Part shown: positions 47,135-59,188 of the stretch, one piece after another
Numbering within the stretch: position 1 is the first letter of the stretch
Layout of the letters: each line of letters opens with the position of its first letter
Assembly: GCA_030998225.1 (NCBI GenBank)
Contig: JAPYXD010000680.1
Coordinates: forward strand, 18,054,501-18,118,500
Source of the DNA: Diplolepis rosae
Taxonomy: Eukaryota > Arthropoda > Insecta > Hymenoptera > Diplolepididae
Length of the DNA stretch: 64,000 bases
Reading direction: 5' to 3'
Position numbers and translations under genes: made by a program
Notes under the pieces: model-generated
What the model saw: the letters and a program-made list of their open reading frames with translations, nothing else
Told to the model about the DNA's origin: nothing
Databases searched by the model: none

Positions 47135-49097
47135 TTGTTGTTGGTCAGGGGAGAAAAGAGAATGCATTTACGCACACTGCGTAGGACTCGGCCGAAGCAA
47201 TACCCACTAGACTCAAAAATTCCCTGTTTCCTTGTCAGAAAATGACCCCGGAACAGCGTTAACATTACTTCAAGGTTACCGCCTATACGTGCACTATGCC
47301 GGGTCTCGGTGCTCCTCTATTCTGCCTGCGACTCCTCTTGCGTCTTCTCACAGCTTCCTCTCCAGAGTTGCCTCTTGAAAAGCCGCGCACCTAGTAGTCT
47401 TCGAAAGCTGGTTGGTCCGGGAATTTTTTTCTTTCTGAGCGCACAGGTAGCTCTGCAGTTTGCCCATTCAGACAGCCGCAGTATGGCCCTTTGCGCCGCA
47501 TTTCCAATAACATCTGCTCCTGTCGGGGTCTCCGCACTGGGCGGCCATATGCCCGAATCCCAAGCAGCGGTAACACCTGCTGGCCACTGCCCTCCTACGT
47601 ACCATGCAAGAGAGCCACTCGATCTTGATGTAGTTCGCTTTTAGTAGTCTCAGGTCACGCGCTCCTTTCAGTTCAACGAAGGCCTTTCCTGATTCTCTGA
47701 AAAGCCTTCTCGTTAAAGACACCTTTAATTTCAATGACAGGTCCTCGTGGATACAGCTCTTCATCGCCTCCTCCGTTGTAAGATCTAGCTCCAGGATTTT
47801 GACTTCGAGCATGAGGACGCGGTGATGGATAGTTGCCTGTTCTCCAACGACGTCCTTGAAGGCAGAGTCCAGACTGTATCTGTCCTCTGCTGCGCTTTCG
47901 ACTATAAGGCCTTAGAGTGGGTCTCCCTTATTCCCTGAACTGTAACACTCAGTTCCTCAGGATTCACACTGCTCTTTCGGCTCTTCAAAATGGTCGCGCA
48001 GCTTACTACCCCCTCGGCGGACTTGACCAACACCGCCTCTGGACGGGCATGCCTTGACCTTTCCGCTTTCCTGACTACCGATCTAAGCTCCTTCAACCGA
48101 ATTTCCATCTTTGATAGAGCCACTTCTTTCCGCAATGTGCGGCTTCTTTGCAGCCGTCACCTCTGAATTCATATTCGGCTCTCTCGACCACTTGCGAGTG
48201 TCCGAAGTGGACCGCGGCGCCGGTTGTGGACCAATTTGTCATCCATCGCTGACGAGGTTTGCCTGCCTTTTCGCATTCCTTATCCTCGTCTCCTTCCCCT
48301 TGTCCTTGGCGACCTGCACACCAAGAAAGTACTCCAGCGATACGAAGAAGCTTTTGTGGCTGGTATTACTATGGCGCAGCCTACCAAGCTCCCCCTTTAC
48401 TTTATTTATGCCCTACCTAGCAGTGCTCCCAAATCGTGGATAGAATTTACCCCCTCCACTCTACCAGTTTATTGCAAAAAAACCATTTTTCTAATATAAT
48501 TTGTGGAAATTTTTGAAGTATATTACTTTTTCAAGTTTTTCTTTAATTATATTTGAAAGTTTGCTCAAATTATACTTGGAAAATTGCTTTTTTCAATTAA
48601 ATGTCTAAATGGAGGGGGTAAATTCCATCCACAACCTGGGAGAACTGCTCCCTAGTAGGAAGAAACATATTCTTCTTTGAGCAGCAAATAACCTTCGTTC
48701 CTTCTAGGATCTGTGTGATCCTCTGCATCGTGTTGTCCTCCTCCGCAGCTATCTTGCATAGACTATCATTGTATTGCCTAGCTTCAAACCTCTTAACCCC
48801 AGAACCTTCCGTCACGTCTAACTCTCCTCCAAACACTCTGGTACCATGCAGCCCTCGACACCTTAGTTAACACTTTGGCTTGGGGGTTATTCCTTTGGGA
48901 CCATCCCTGGAACATTGTCCGCAACTGCTTATTTAGTTTTGTATCCGTATTCGGCAGTAACCCTCGGTACAGGAACCCTCTATCTGCAACCTGAGGACGC
49001 GCCCGGTCGCCTGTTATACGGCCCCCTGTTTGATTTCAAAAGAAACCAAAGCAGGACCGGGGAAGAGTCTAGTGCTCGAGTGCTGTCTAGCGGCTAG
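47135..49097 (-). mobile_element. R1-like non-LTR retrotransposon, internally deleted
   Basis: Reading on the minus strand: a GC-rich 5' region (49097-48840), Gag-like coding pieces (48836-47330) and a 3' region with CGGCCGAGTCCTACGC ending in an A-rich tail (AACAACAAAAAAAC near 47135). The same 3' region recurs at 63655-63830. The reverse transcriptase and endonuclease region is absent between Gag and the 3' region. Part of the interval is inverted (see findings). Confidence 0.7.
47330..48135 (-). pseudogene. Gag-like ORF1 with two CCHC zinc knuckles, broken
   Basis: The open piece 47812-47468 contains TTEEAMKSCI, GARDLRLLKANYIKIEW and two knuckles: CYRCLGFGHMAAQC (about 47576-47535) and CYWKCGAKGHTAAV, where the final Cys codon has become TGA. 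The frame then continues MGKLQSYLCAQKEKN. The upstream piece 48135-47902 (KMEIRLKELRSVVRKAERS) is in a different frame. Family knowledge: ORF1 proteins of R1 and jockey-type retrotransposons bind RNA through such knuckles. Stops and a frameshift mean it is not functional. Confidence 0.8.
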
Positions 49098-49099
49098 CT

Positions 49100-50180
49100 G
49101 GATCGTCTAGTTTGCGACATATCAATAATGTGACAAATGATCTAGAACAAGAATGTGACGTTTTTGTGACGTATACGTTCTATCAATGCATTACAGATCT
49201 GAAAAATTGTGAAATTCTCAAATTGTAATAGCACTACATTGTTACATCTTTTTGTAACAGTTACGTTGTTTTTTTATGGAACGTGTATATAACAATTATA
49301 GAACACTCGATTTAAAACACATGTAAATATTCACATAGCAGAATGAAGTGAGAAAATAAAAAATCAGGAAAGTAAAAAAATTAATTTGAGCCATCTTTAC
49401 CATACACTGAACTAAAACATGTCTTTTTAGTTCTGAACATAATTTTTCATTAGCACATTGTTTTTCAGTCATATTGATTTAAATGTATAAGAGACTGAAT
49501 AAAGATATAAAATATCTGAATAGGATAAAAATATGTATTTTTACAGTACATTGCAAATATCTTAACATCTTCTTATATGTCGCGGGTAATGTTATTGATA
49601 TATTTATGTAAATAACGCAATTTTTGTTGATATCATTTTACGTTTGTTACAGGTGAGTCTATTTTTCGTGTACTGCTTCCTTGTTCTGCCCAACAATGTG
49701 AGTATAATTGAAAATGTTTTAATAAATTTCTAGAAAAGAAAATAATTATTCAGCCTGCATAGTCAGTGAGTTTATGATATTTGAAAAACGAGTTGCTTCT
49801 GGCATATTTTTTGGCCGGAGAAGTTTTTCATGAAAACAGTCATATTTCATGGGGGATCAATTGTGACCCTCAGTTCTCGGGGGACGTAAGCGGTTCGGAA
49901 ACAACAATTCCACTTATTCCTTTATATCGAGCCAAGCCACGCCGACCTGAATACTCAACGATCCGTTTTTTCTTCGTTTTACATATTGTTTCGAGGTTAG
50001 ATTCCACACGATTCTCATACCTACTTTCTCAAGCATATGGGATTTTACTTTTGGAAGGGACCAACAGCAATATGCAGGGATTTCACCCGGATAGACATGC
50101 TCGCATGGAATATAAATGCAGTCATTAGATACGTCTCAAGCCGAGAAGCTAGCATTTTTAGTGTTTATGGATGAAGACTG
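49100..50180. other. Anonymous sequence with a GC-elevated block
   Basis: 49130-49280 has repeats of TGTGACGT and TGTTACAT. From 49781 to 50128 the plus strand is open for 115 codons (begins with TTG; contains ISWGINCDPQFSGDVSG) without recognisable domain or splice context. I do not call it a gene. Confidence 0.3.
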
Positions 50181-50193
50181 ACGTGCCAAGAAT

Positions 50194-50538
50194 TGGTATA
50201 AATAAACCGATTTTATTGATAGATCATTCGGATCTCAAAATAGTAGACAACATTTTCTGGAATCCTTAAACTTTTTTATTTTTACGGGAAAAAGTTTTTA
50301 AATTGTTTTTGATTCAAAGGTTCAGAAACTGATTCTGTAAATTAACATTTATATTACTTGCAAAAAGAAATCTGATCTAATTGGATAATTTTACTAAGTA
50401 AACCAAAATTCTCTGAATTGAAAAAATCCTAAAATTTCTTCTTTGTAAAAATTTAAAGATCTGAGGGCTTCTAGAAAACGTTCCCTAAATTTTGAAGAGA
50501 TCCGAATGACCTATCAATAAAAATGGCTGATATAATCA
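50194..50538. repeat. Foldback element
   Basis: TTATTGATAGATCATTCGGA near 50212 is matched by its near-perfect inverse near 50498-50520. The interval between is AT-rich. Confidence 0.6.
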
Positions 50539-51496
50539 ATTCGGCTTGCTTCTTACTTTGTAAAGAAGTGTGAGATTATTCAAAAACTAGCAACTATAAA
50601 GGATTTTACGTGCCAGACAAACGTAAAAAAGTCGAAAAAAGTCTGTTTAGTATAAAAAATACATTTCGGTCAAAACTAAAAAATAGGCCATCAACAACTA
50701 TTTGAATGTGTTTTAGCTTCTTTAAAATTTGAATTCGAAAAATTGAATTATTCTTGTTGTAAAGGTGTTTTATTTCAATGCACTTTGCTTTATGAAAATT
50801 AGTTTGGGTGAAAATTATTTCATAATTAACAGTTATTTGGCATTTTGGAAATTTTCTTAAACTCTTTGTAACTAATATTAATTTTTTTTAATTTTAATAA
50901 ACAATAGCAAATTTTGTTCATTAGAATATATTTCTACAATTTTACACGTTAAAATTTTTTAAAAATAATTTTGTTAGAAACTACAGACTGAACAAAATGT
51001 TGTTTCAAGAAAAACGCGTTCAAAGTTTTTTTTAAATGAAAAGTCGTAAAAAAATCTTACCTCCGCTTCATCAGCGATGCCTGCACCAAACAAAGTACCT
51101 TCACACAATATTTTTGAATATATATATACTTTCAAAAAATGCAACAACAAAAAAATCGATTTTTTGAAGTTGGTAAACTAGAAAGACCCCTTAATACCTC
51201 AAAATAAAATTTTGACCCATGTGTCATGAAAAAATATTCTACTTCATAGAAGATTAATCTAAAAATAAAAATAATTGAAACCAACTAGATATTAAAAACT
51301 TGTAAAGCGAGAAAATTACTAAAGGAGGTGGTCACAAATTGTTCAAGTCAGCCCTAGAAGAGCGAAAGATTTTTTTTTAAATTTTGAATAATATTATTAA
51401 TAATAAATAAAATAAAATAAAATAAATAAAATATACTTGTACGTTCTTGAAAAATTTGCTTTAGGGTTCAGAATTGATGAATTCAAATCAATCAGG

Positions 51497-51529
51497 CGTT
51501 TCGGCTTAAATCAGAGCCCCATTCAGTGT
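51497..51529 (-). other. Hammerhead-like hairpin motif, copy 3
   Basis: On the minus strand: CTGAATG, GGGCTC-TGATTT-AAGCC, GAAACGCC. It is the most diverged of the three copies, with one stem pair lost. Confidence 0.4.
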
Positions 51530-51837
51530 TTTTTCTTAAAATCTAAAAAATACAAGAATCAGTGGTGTTTCGGAATCGATATTTTCTTAGAATAAATTAC
51601 TTTAAATTTGACCAAACGCAGCTTTTTCACATAATAAATTAAATACATAAGTGAAAATGAAAGGTTCCAATATTTGAACAATATGAATTATTGAACATAA
51701 TTGTACCTGTTGCATTTGTAAATGGACTTTTACCAAAGGTGTCTTGGTCTGAGGAAACATTGGATAAAACATTTAAAAAAATTTTTTTGTTAAAACGTCT
51801 GCCATTTTGGAAGTTTTGGATATTTTTCAAAAAGCTT

Positions 51838-52002
51838 GTGTCCTAACCTAGACACCGTGATAAAAATTAAAGACATTTTTTTGTCACAAAGTCGACTGTA
51901 ACGTTTTTGCGGAAGTGCAGTCAAGGACGCTCCAAGGTCGCGATTTTGAAAAAACAATTGTTTTGACGTGATTTTTTTAAGTCTATGATTGTGCTAATAA
52001 AA
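51838..52002. repeat. 165-bp dispersed repeat, copy 1
   Basis: It runs from GTGTCCTAACCTAGACACC (a hairpin) to GCTAATAAAA. It is almost identical to 53652-53817; a part containing CGCGACCTTGGAGCGTCC occurs inverted near 59994-60010. Confidence 0.85.
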
Positions 52003-52009
52003 TACGGAA

Positions 52010-53240
52010 AATCGTTCCTCAATATCATGTGTAGTTTTTTCGCAAACCATCGTTGAAAATAGGCTCGAAATTTTGGCGCGAAGGTAACGACCCCCTTAAA
52101 GAGGACTCATCTTTCCTCTGGTAAATTTACACCAGGGAATTAGGCTTTCACGTTTCACTGACTTGTCGATTATATGAAGACCATGCCCGAAGAATTCGTA
52201 AAGTCGGCGCTCTGGTGTATATGTATTAAATATTATATTAATTGAAAAAGTTAAAAAAAAATACAAGTTAATGTGGATTTTCCAGCAAGCTGTGTTAGCC
52301 TAGTTTTGAAAGGGTTGGGATGAAGATTATATAGTTTTATATAAATAGGATGCTTTGCTTGGATACTCGGATCACGAATAACTCGTATTTGTCGACGAGG
52401 ATGTGTACAAAAGAGTATAGAGGCGCTTAGGAGAAATTCAAGAAACTGACAGAAGAGACGTAGAGATCCAGCACGCGTGCCATTATCTCGACTTTCTTCG
52501 CTTCCCAGTTTCCTACTTCGTAGTAACTTTCTTGCTTGAAAACTTTACCGGTATCTCCTTGAAACACCTAGAACTGAAATTCGTTTTGTGGTCCCCAACA
52601 TCCCGATATCCTCTGCGAATGTCTCGAGGACACCGAAACTTTCAAAGTGCCGGGACAGGTTAAGGATCATTCTGCTCTAATAGACAGGTTCAAGAAATGC
52701 GGAGATTCTCCAGTTGTGAGGGATACAAACTTTCAAATATGATAAAGAAGTTTCTCAGTTTATTCTTCACACAATATTTAAGTGCGGTGCGTACATTTTT
52801 AAGTACCTTCTTAAATAGATATTTTATCTCTTTTGAAGTTTTTTGAAAATTAATAAATACATTTAGAATGTACCATTTTAAATAGCCAGTTTGCGCTCTA
52901 AAGGGACAAATTGTAAAGTATACATTTTATTTTTGCAATTATTGTCAGTTAAATGGCATTATTTAGCATGCAATTATCGAAAAATAAATTTTTCGACGGT
53001 AAAAGTTATTCCTTTTGTTTTCACATCGCCTACAATTCTGCACTAAACGATTTGAAATTTTAAGGAATTATTCCTCATACCTTGTGGCATGTCTGGTATT
53101 TTCTTCCGAATCCGTCAACTAGAAAAAAATGGGAGAATCGTCAAACATGATTTTTCGATGAGAAAATAAGGGTAATTTTTCGGTACATATTTCTCCAAAA
53201 CTATTGGACCAATCATATTCAAATTTATATACAAACTTCA
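52010..53240. other. Anonymous sequence
   Basis: 52430-52700 is more balanced in composition and without frame; otherwise AT-rich. Nothing assigned. Confidence 0.35.
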
Positions 53241-53247
53241 TTTACTA

Positions 53248-54129
53248 CTGTGGGCAAAAACTAAGGTGAATTTTTAATTTAAACTTCGGGGGCTAACCGA
53301 TTCGGGCACCCTTTTATTTTTATGTTGGTCCTACTGACATCTGTGCCACATTTTATGTCAATGTCATCATTTGTTACATAGTTACGCTTGTGTTTTCTAA
53401 ACGACTAAAAGTGATTTTTTCGATTTTTACAGCGTTTGAATTTGTTGAGCAAAGAAGTGCCATTAAATTTTGTTTGCGGAATGAAATTTCAGTTGCGGAA
53501 ACGTTCAGAATGTTGCAGAAGGCCTTCGGTGATTTGACCATGTCGCAGAAAAATGTTTATAAGTGATATAAAGATTTCAAGGAAGGTAGAGAACACGTTG
53601 ATGACTTGGAACGCCCCGGACGACCATAAACATCAACTGACGAGCAACCACGTGTCCTAACCTAGACACCGTGATAAAAATTAAAGAAATTTTTTTGTCA
53701 CAAAGTCGACTGTAACGTTTTTGCGGAAGTGCAGTCAAGGACGCTCCAAGGTCGCGATTTTGAAAAAACAATTGTTTTGACGTGATTTTTTTAAGTCTAA
53801 GATTGCGCTAATAAAAAAACTAATAAAAAAAAAGCAACGACGTGTTGCTCGTCAGTTGATGTTTATATATATACTATTTCTATGATTTGATTGACGTAAT
53901 CAAATCAAAATTCATTGATCGCAAACCAGCATCTTTTATAATATTAATATGGAGGGTGACACTACCATTTCTTCACTTGAATTTAACAAGTGTTTCGACG
54001 ATTGGAAAAAACGTTGGCATAAGTGCATTATATCGAAGGAAGTTACTTTAAAGGGGATGAAATTGATTTGGATAAATAATTAAAGATTTTTCATTTTATA
54101 ACAAAATTCACCTCAGTTTTTGCCCACAC
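53248..54129 (+). mobile_element. Fourth mariner-like element, deleted and invaded
   Basis: Ends CTGTGGGCAAAAACTAAGGT and the inverse of GTGTGGGCAAAAACTGAGGT, with TA on both sides (53246-53247, 54130-54131). The transposase N-terminal region is present near 53440-53640 (EQRSAIKFCLRNEISVAETF, LERPGRP), and the C-terminus near 53985-54080 (FDDWKKRWHKCI). The catalytic region is missing; in its place sits the 165-bp repeat 53652-53817. Confidence 0.85.
53652..53817. repeat. 165-bp dispersed repeat, copy 2, inside mariner
   Basis: Only a few differences from 51838-52002. It is flanked on the left by ACATCAACTGACGAGCAAC and on the right (53842-53865) by the inverse of the same sequence, so the target segment is present twice in opposite orientation. 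Confidence 0.85.
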
Positions 54130-54392
54130 TAGTATATATGGGGCAAAATTTGCCAAGTGTACTCGCCTGGAAATTTATGTCTTCATTCTTTATGAAACTC
54201 GACTAAATTGTAGTCAAAGTGGACCTCTTTTAATCCTCCAAAGGAGATAGCTCTAGGACGACTGGTTGTCAACATACAAGAGTTCAAATTTTCGACATTT
54301 TAACACGTGCCGTTATTTAATCAATCATAACTTCTGCTACAGTTGATCAATTTCATTTTTATATGAGTGTTTTTCAAATGTTTTTTATTATC

Positions 54393-54655
54393 TTACCCAT
54401 AATAAGAATGATTTTGTAATAGAAGAAATATTTCATGCTCATTTCCCCATTTTAAACGTATTTTTTTAGTTTCTTTTTTCAAAATGCGACCCTTTAAATA
54501 GTTTTCAAAATTGTTTATATAAAAAGCTTCAGTATTTTCCTTTATAATTATCCAAGATGCCCCTCCTCGTTGCACCTCCAGTAACTCTTGCTTCGGTCGG
54601 GCCCCTGGCAGTTCGGCGCCATGTGGCCAAAACCAAGGCAGCGACTCAACCAATT
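54393..54655 (-). pseudogene. Gag zinc-knuckle fragment of an R1-like element
   Basis: On the minus strand one frame reads RCLGFGHMAPNC followed by GPDRSKSYWRCNEEGHLG, matching the double knuckle at 47.5 kb (with the first Cys of the second knuckle changed to Ser). The remainder to 54393 is AT-rich and not Gag-like. It is a short remnant. Confidence 0.7.
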
Positions 54656-54792
54656 AAGCATCTAAGATAATCGAGTCAACTTAGTAGGATGGTCAAGTCG
54701 ACTCTCCGAGACGACCGCATAGACCCTCAGATGATTTAGTTGCCTTTCTGAGATTATGGAAATGGTCTTTTGGAATTGTCGTATCGAACCTA

Positions 54793-55391
54793 AACGGAGA
54801 AAAACGGAGGGTCGAAGTTAGAGGTTCAAAATTTTTAGAGTCAGACCGACCCTCTAGATTATCAAATAGCCCTTCCATAATTTTATGGACATAATCAGGG
54901 AGACTCGATTTATGATCAGCTTGATTACCACAGATAAACAGTCACACTATCAAGATAATCAAATCGATCCTCTGGGATGATCAAGTTGATTATCTTGTTT
55001 TAAATTTTCATTTCGACCCTCAAGGATGATCAAATCGACCTTCTACAATGATCAAATCGATTATTTTTTTCTGACCCTCTACAGATGATCAGTTTGATTA
55101 TCTAGAAGGCTGTCCTATAGTCGATCATCATATTTGGTCGACTTGACCCTCTAGATATTCAGGCTGACCCTCAATTTTTCTCCGTGTATGGAATGAACTA
55201 TTCGAGACTATATGATGATCAGCTCAACCCTCTGAGATGATCGAGTTGACCATTTTATTTTGACTCTCCAAAAATGGTCAGATTGTTGATCTAGAAGGCT
55301 GTCCTATAGAACAGATCAACTATAGTTGACCCTCAAATATACTCAATCTGACCCTGTAGATGTTAAAACTGACTCTTTATTTTTCTCCGTG
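54793..55391. repeat. Foldback element with internal repeats of GACCCTCTAGATGATCA type
   Basis: ACGGAGAAAAACGGAGGGTC at 54793 is matched by TTTTTCTCCGTG at 55177 and 55379. The interior is full of variants of TGATCAAGTCGACCCTCTAG. A unit of about 190 bp is repeated, with TCTAGAAGGCTGTCCTATA at 55101 and 55290. Confidence 0.7.
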
Positions 55392-55399
55392 CATTCGTT

Positions 55400-56710
55400 T
55401 CACGGTAAACTTTGATATTAATTTATACTTCCGGCATTCACTTGGATGTATCACGACTTCGGTATATCCACCTGCTCACGATTGTCATTTTCTAATTATT
55501 CAAAGCCAGGGAAGATCAGTCTTCAAGTCCTCTCTAATTCCTCTTTACTGTATCATTTAGCCGTCTCGACCGCAGATTATGCACCGCTTTCTCCTTCTGT
55601 TCCTCTATTTCAACATATGTGAACAACTAGGATTAAAGGGAAGACAAACCTTTTGTCTTTTCCCATTCAGCAAACTCCATATCTTAAATTACTTTACAAG
55701 CATTTTTTAATTAGGGTAAGATAAAATGGGGCAACTTCGAAACCATCCAAGGTGCTTTTCAATTGCATGATTGGTTGTCTCAACAAAAAAATTTGATTTC
55801 TATGCAGCTAACAAAATCGAAATCCTATTACGATAAACGTTTCTTATTTAATCTATAACATTTCAATTTTGGGCTTCACTTAATTGTCATTCATAGAGGC
55901 TTAATATTGCTCTTGTTAGTTAAAATTGCAAAAACAAAATTTACTTGTGTTTCTTTTGTGTTGTACCATGAGATTTATATGATCGTGTTGAAAATATTTT
56001 CTAGAGAGAGTTGGGTCGACGAAAGGCGATTTTCTTTTGGTGAAAACGGATTTTCGCGAAGACCACTATTATAGTGAGAATATCTCAAAATCCGGATTCT
56101 ACAAGTACGTCCGAAGAAAGAAATCAGAATCCGATGCGCGATTCGAATTCACGTCTCGTATAACATGTGCGTTCTTAGAGAATCGCGAGTATAACTTATA
56201 GAAAAGATATCATAAATCGCAGTATCGACTGTTCCTCGGGGCGAACCATGAATCAGGATTTTTAGATCGAACATACTCGCCACCTCTGGCTTTGCTTCGT
56301 TCATGGAACTCACCCTTTATACCCGTTCATGATTTGAGTGGACCCATTCATTTTAACCATCTCTTGCACCTTCCTGGACGATCCTTTTGGTGTATTTCTC
56401 AACAGGACGTGAGCGAGCACCAAGGGCGATAAAAATGATCGTACTTTGTTCGAACCACTCGCTACGTGTCGAGGGAAGCCCTAGAAATCTGAATGGATGG
56501 CATTCGGTCAACTACGGTCGGCTTTTTACCATTTCAACTTATAATCTAAGAGACCAATATCATTGCCTTTAAAACATTAATTTATCAATTCAATTTTCTC
56601 TGGTGCATGAATATTTTTTTAATTACACATACCATGAATTTCATCTTCTTAAATCACATTTATCGTTGGAAAAAATTAATTAATCACATTTTTTGTGTCA
56701 TTCTAGAATT
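55400..56710. other. Anonymous sequence
   Basis: 56000-56560 is GC-elevated without a convincing frame. Nothing else assigned. Confidence 0.35.
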
Positions 56711-56712
56711 TC

Positions 56713-57197
56713 CCTGGTGAAAGTTCTGGAGTGGAATTCAATTTGAGGGAATGAGAGCTGTTCCGAAATCTGTTTCTGAGCCATTCAGGATCATACGGAA
56801 CTAAGCCGAAAATGTTTTGTATCTTTTTTTATGGAAAGCGGTCAGAAACCAATCTGACGTAACTCGATTCATTATGCTTTAATCCGAGATCGGATTGGTT
56901 GAAGACTAACTTTAATACAATTTAATCGGATTCATTCCGCTTCAATCCAAGACATTAATCCGAATGAATACGAACCAAGTTTTCAGATTTATTCATATTG
57001 ATGTCTCGGATTATAGCGAAATGAATCGGATTAAGTCGGATTAATTTTTAGCCGTTTTTCATCGAACGAGATACCAAACATTTTCGGCTTAGTTCCGAAT
57101 GATTCTGAATGGCTAAAAACAAATTTCGGAATGACTTGGAATAATTTTGATACGTTCGGATTGAATTCCATTCTGGAACATTCACTAGGATTGAATT
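56713..57197. repeat. CGGATT-rich foldback element, diverged copy
   Basis: Ends CCTGGTGAAAGTTCTGGAGT and the inverse of CCTAGTGAATGTTCCAGAAT. The arms contain ATCGGATT and AATCCGA variants like 34823-35341. Confidence 0.7.
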
Positions 57198-57369
57198 CAA
57201 TTAGGTGTTGAATCATACATACTATAAAAAAAATTGTAATTAAACGTTGGAATCGTTTTATTATATATTTATATGCAGTTTTCTTCATTTTTTTCTACAC
57301 CTCATTGCAAATATTTTCTATTATTTAATGACCCGCTATTAGAAGAAATGATTGTTTGTACTACAAAGA

Positions 57370-58340
57370 ACAGTCTGGATGACAAACGATCCCGTAATAA
57401 TAACCTGAAAACTGGTTGCAATAACCAGATTCAATACGATTTCCTATTTCTGATTACAGTAACCACACGTCGCAGTTAAAAATGTCTTTAAGCACAATTT
57501 CAAGTTATATCTGTTAAAGATTTCTGGTTACAGGAACCTGAAAATTGTAGTGGCTTCGAGGCAGTAAGGTTCGATTTATCTCGATTTATCACGCGCTAGT
57601 CTGCAGCTAACTTCATATTAAGTTCAGTTGTCAATGGTTGTTTTGTATCAATGTAAAATCATACTGCTTATTTCACTATATTTTCTACAACGGGAGAGAA
57701 TAATTCTGGCACAAAAAAAAAATACTATGAAGCATGTATCATCACCTTTTCAAGAATTTTTTCAATTTCTTCCTTCATCTCTAAATCTACGTTGTATTAT
57801 GTTGGCACCACAATTATTCTTTTCCGTTGTAAAACATATAGTGAAATAAGCAGTATGAGTTTCTTGATTAAAAAAATAAGTATTTTAAACTACATTTATT
57901 CTATAAAAATTATTATACAAAATTTAATGAAATATTTTTTATTAATTATATTTTTAATTATAAAATATTTATTTATTTAATAATCTATAACACACACGAA
58001 CAAGCTAATTTAAGGTTATTTAAACCAGAAAATTTGGTTTTCGTAAATAGAAAATGTGGTTATTGGAACCAGAAAAAAAAGAATCATTTAACGCTTTGAC
58101 TAACTCACAGGTCACTGTGATTAATAATTCTGGTTCCTGTAACCAGAAAAATTGGACACCAGTACAACTCTTCCAAACTCAGTTCTGACCTGAAAATGTG
58201 ATCAAAGACAAATTTACCTGTATTCATCAGGTTACTGTAACCAGGAATTTCTCTTTGTGTAAGGTGACTAAGAAAAGTCTCTTTACTCTTAAATTTATAT
58301 GATTTGAAAAAAAATGTTTCTGGCAACTTTTGGTAACATA
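57370..58340. repeat. Cluster of TGGTTACNGTAACCA-type palindromes with an embedded inverted repeat
   Basis: Variants of CTGGTT...AACCAG occur near 57412, 57456, 57522, 58060, 58130 and 58232. Inside, 57660-57693 and 57824-57857 are long inverted arms (CATACTGCTTATTTCACTAT and its inverse). No coding content. Confidence 0.6.
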
Positions 58341-58902
58341 TTCACATTTAAGATAAGAAAAACCTTTTTGATGCTCTTGGTAATAAATTTTGATCTTGAT
58401 ATCTCATTTGGCATGAGTGCGAGTTTACAATGAAAACAATGCTTGCCGGTAATTTATGAACCAAGGTGATATATAAGACTTAATAAACATCGTGAATTGG
58501 TTACAATTTATAAATAAAGTTAGATAAAATGTCAAACCAGCCAGGTAAAAGTCTAGAAATACAGAAAATTAGATTTCGTTGCTAATTTGTGTAATTTGAT
58601 ATAATTTGTGATTCAAATAGTCAAATTATAAACCTGACAAGTTGTTAGATGAACAGGATGATCGGGGAACTATCCGTGTATAAAAGAGAATGAAAAATAT
58701 GAACTCACAAGGGGAGTGCGTCAATCTTCCCTGAGCTTTCTGCACGAAACTTGCAGTACCGAAAGTTCGATATGAATGAGTAATAATACCGGGGTGACAG
58801 AGGACCCACTACCTCAGTTATTTCGAGAAATTGAGTTTTGAAAATTGAGGTTTTCGCACGCGCCGAGTAAGTAAAGGCCGGTATGTCCTTCAGCACAGTA
58901 AA

Positions 58903-58970
58903 GCGGTGGCGTAATGGTTATGGCTACCGGCTGACATGCTCGCGGCGCGGGTTCAATTCTTTTTGCTGGC
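58903..58970 (+). ncRNA. tRNA-like sequence (tRNA-derived SINE or tRNA pseudogene)
   Basis: TGGCGTAATGGTTA fits the A box and GGGTTCAATTC fits the B box of RNA polymerase III genes, at tRNA-like spacing. The acceptor and T stems do not pair well, so it is not called as a functional tRNA. A T-run follows (58979-58986). Confidence 0.5.
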
Positions 58971-59188
58971 GATTTTTATTTTTTTTCATTTTTATACATT
59001 GTTAATTATGTACAATGTAATTAGTATAAGTTTTGATCATTTGTAATGAATTTAATTTAAATAACAAATACTAAAAATTATAAATAATAATTAATGCTGT
59101 CAATATATTTTGCATAATTTATATTAATATTAATTATTTGAAAGGAACATTTATTTTACACTTTATTTATGCAATAATAAACATTCAT

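Noticed and set aside
49781..50128. 115-codon plus-strand frame
   Set aside because: No ATG start, no recognisable domain, no splice or promoter context; could be a conserved non-coding block.
58903..58970. A functional tRNA gene
   Set aside because: A and B boxes fit but acceptor and T stems do not pair; treated as tRNA-derived.
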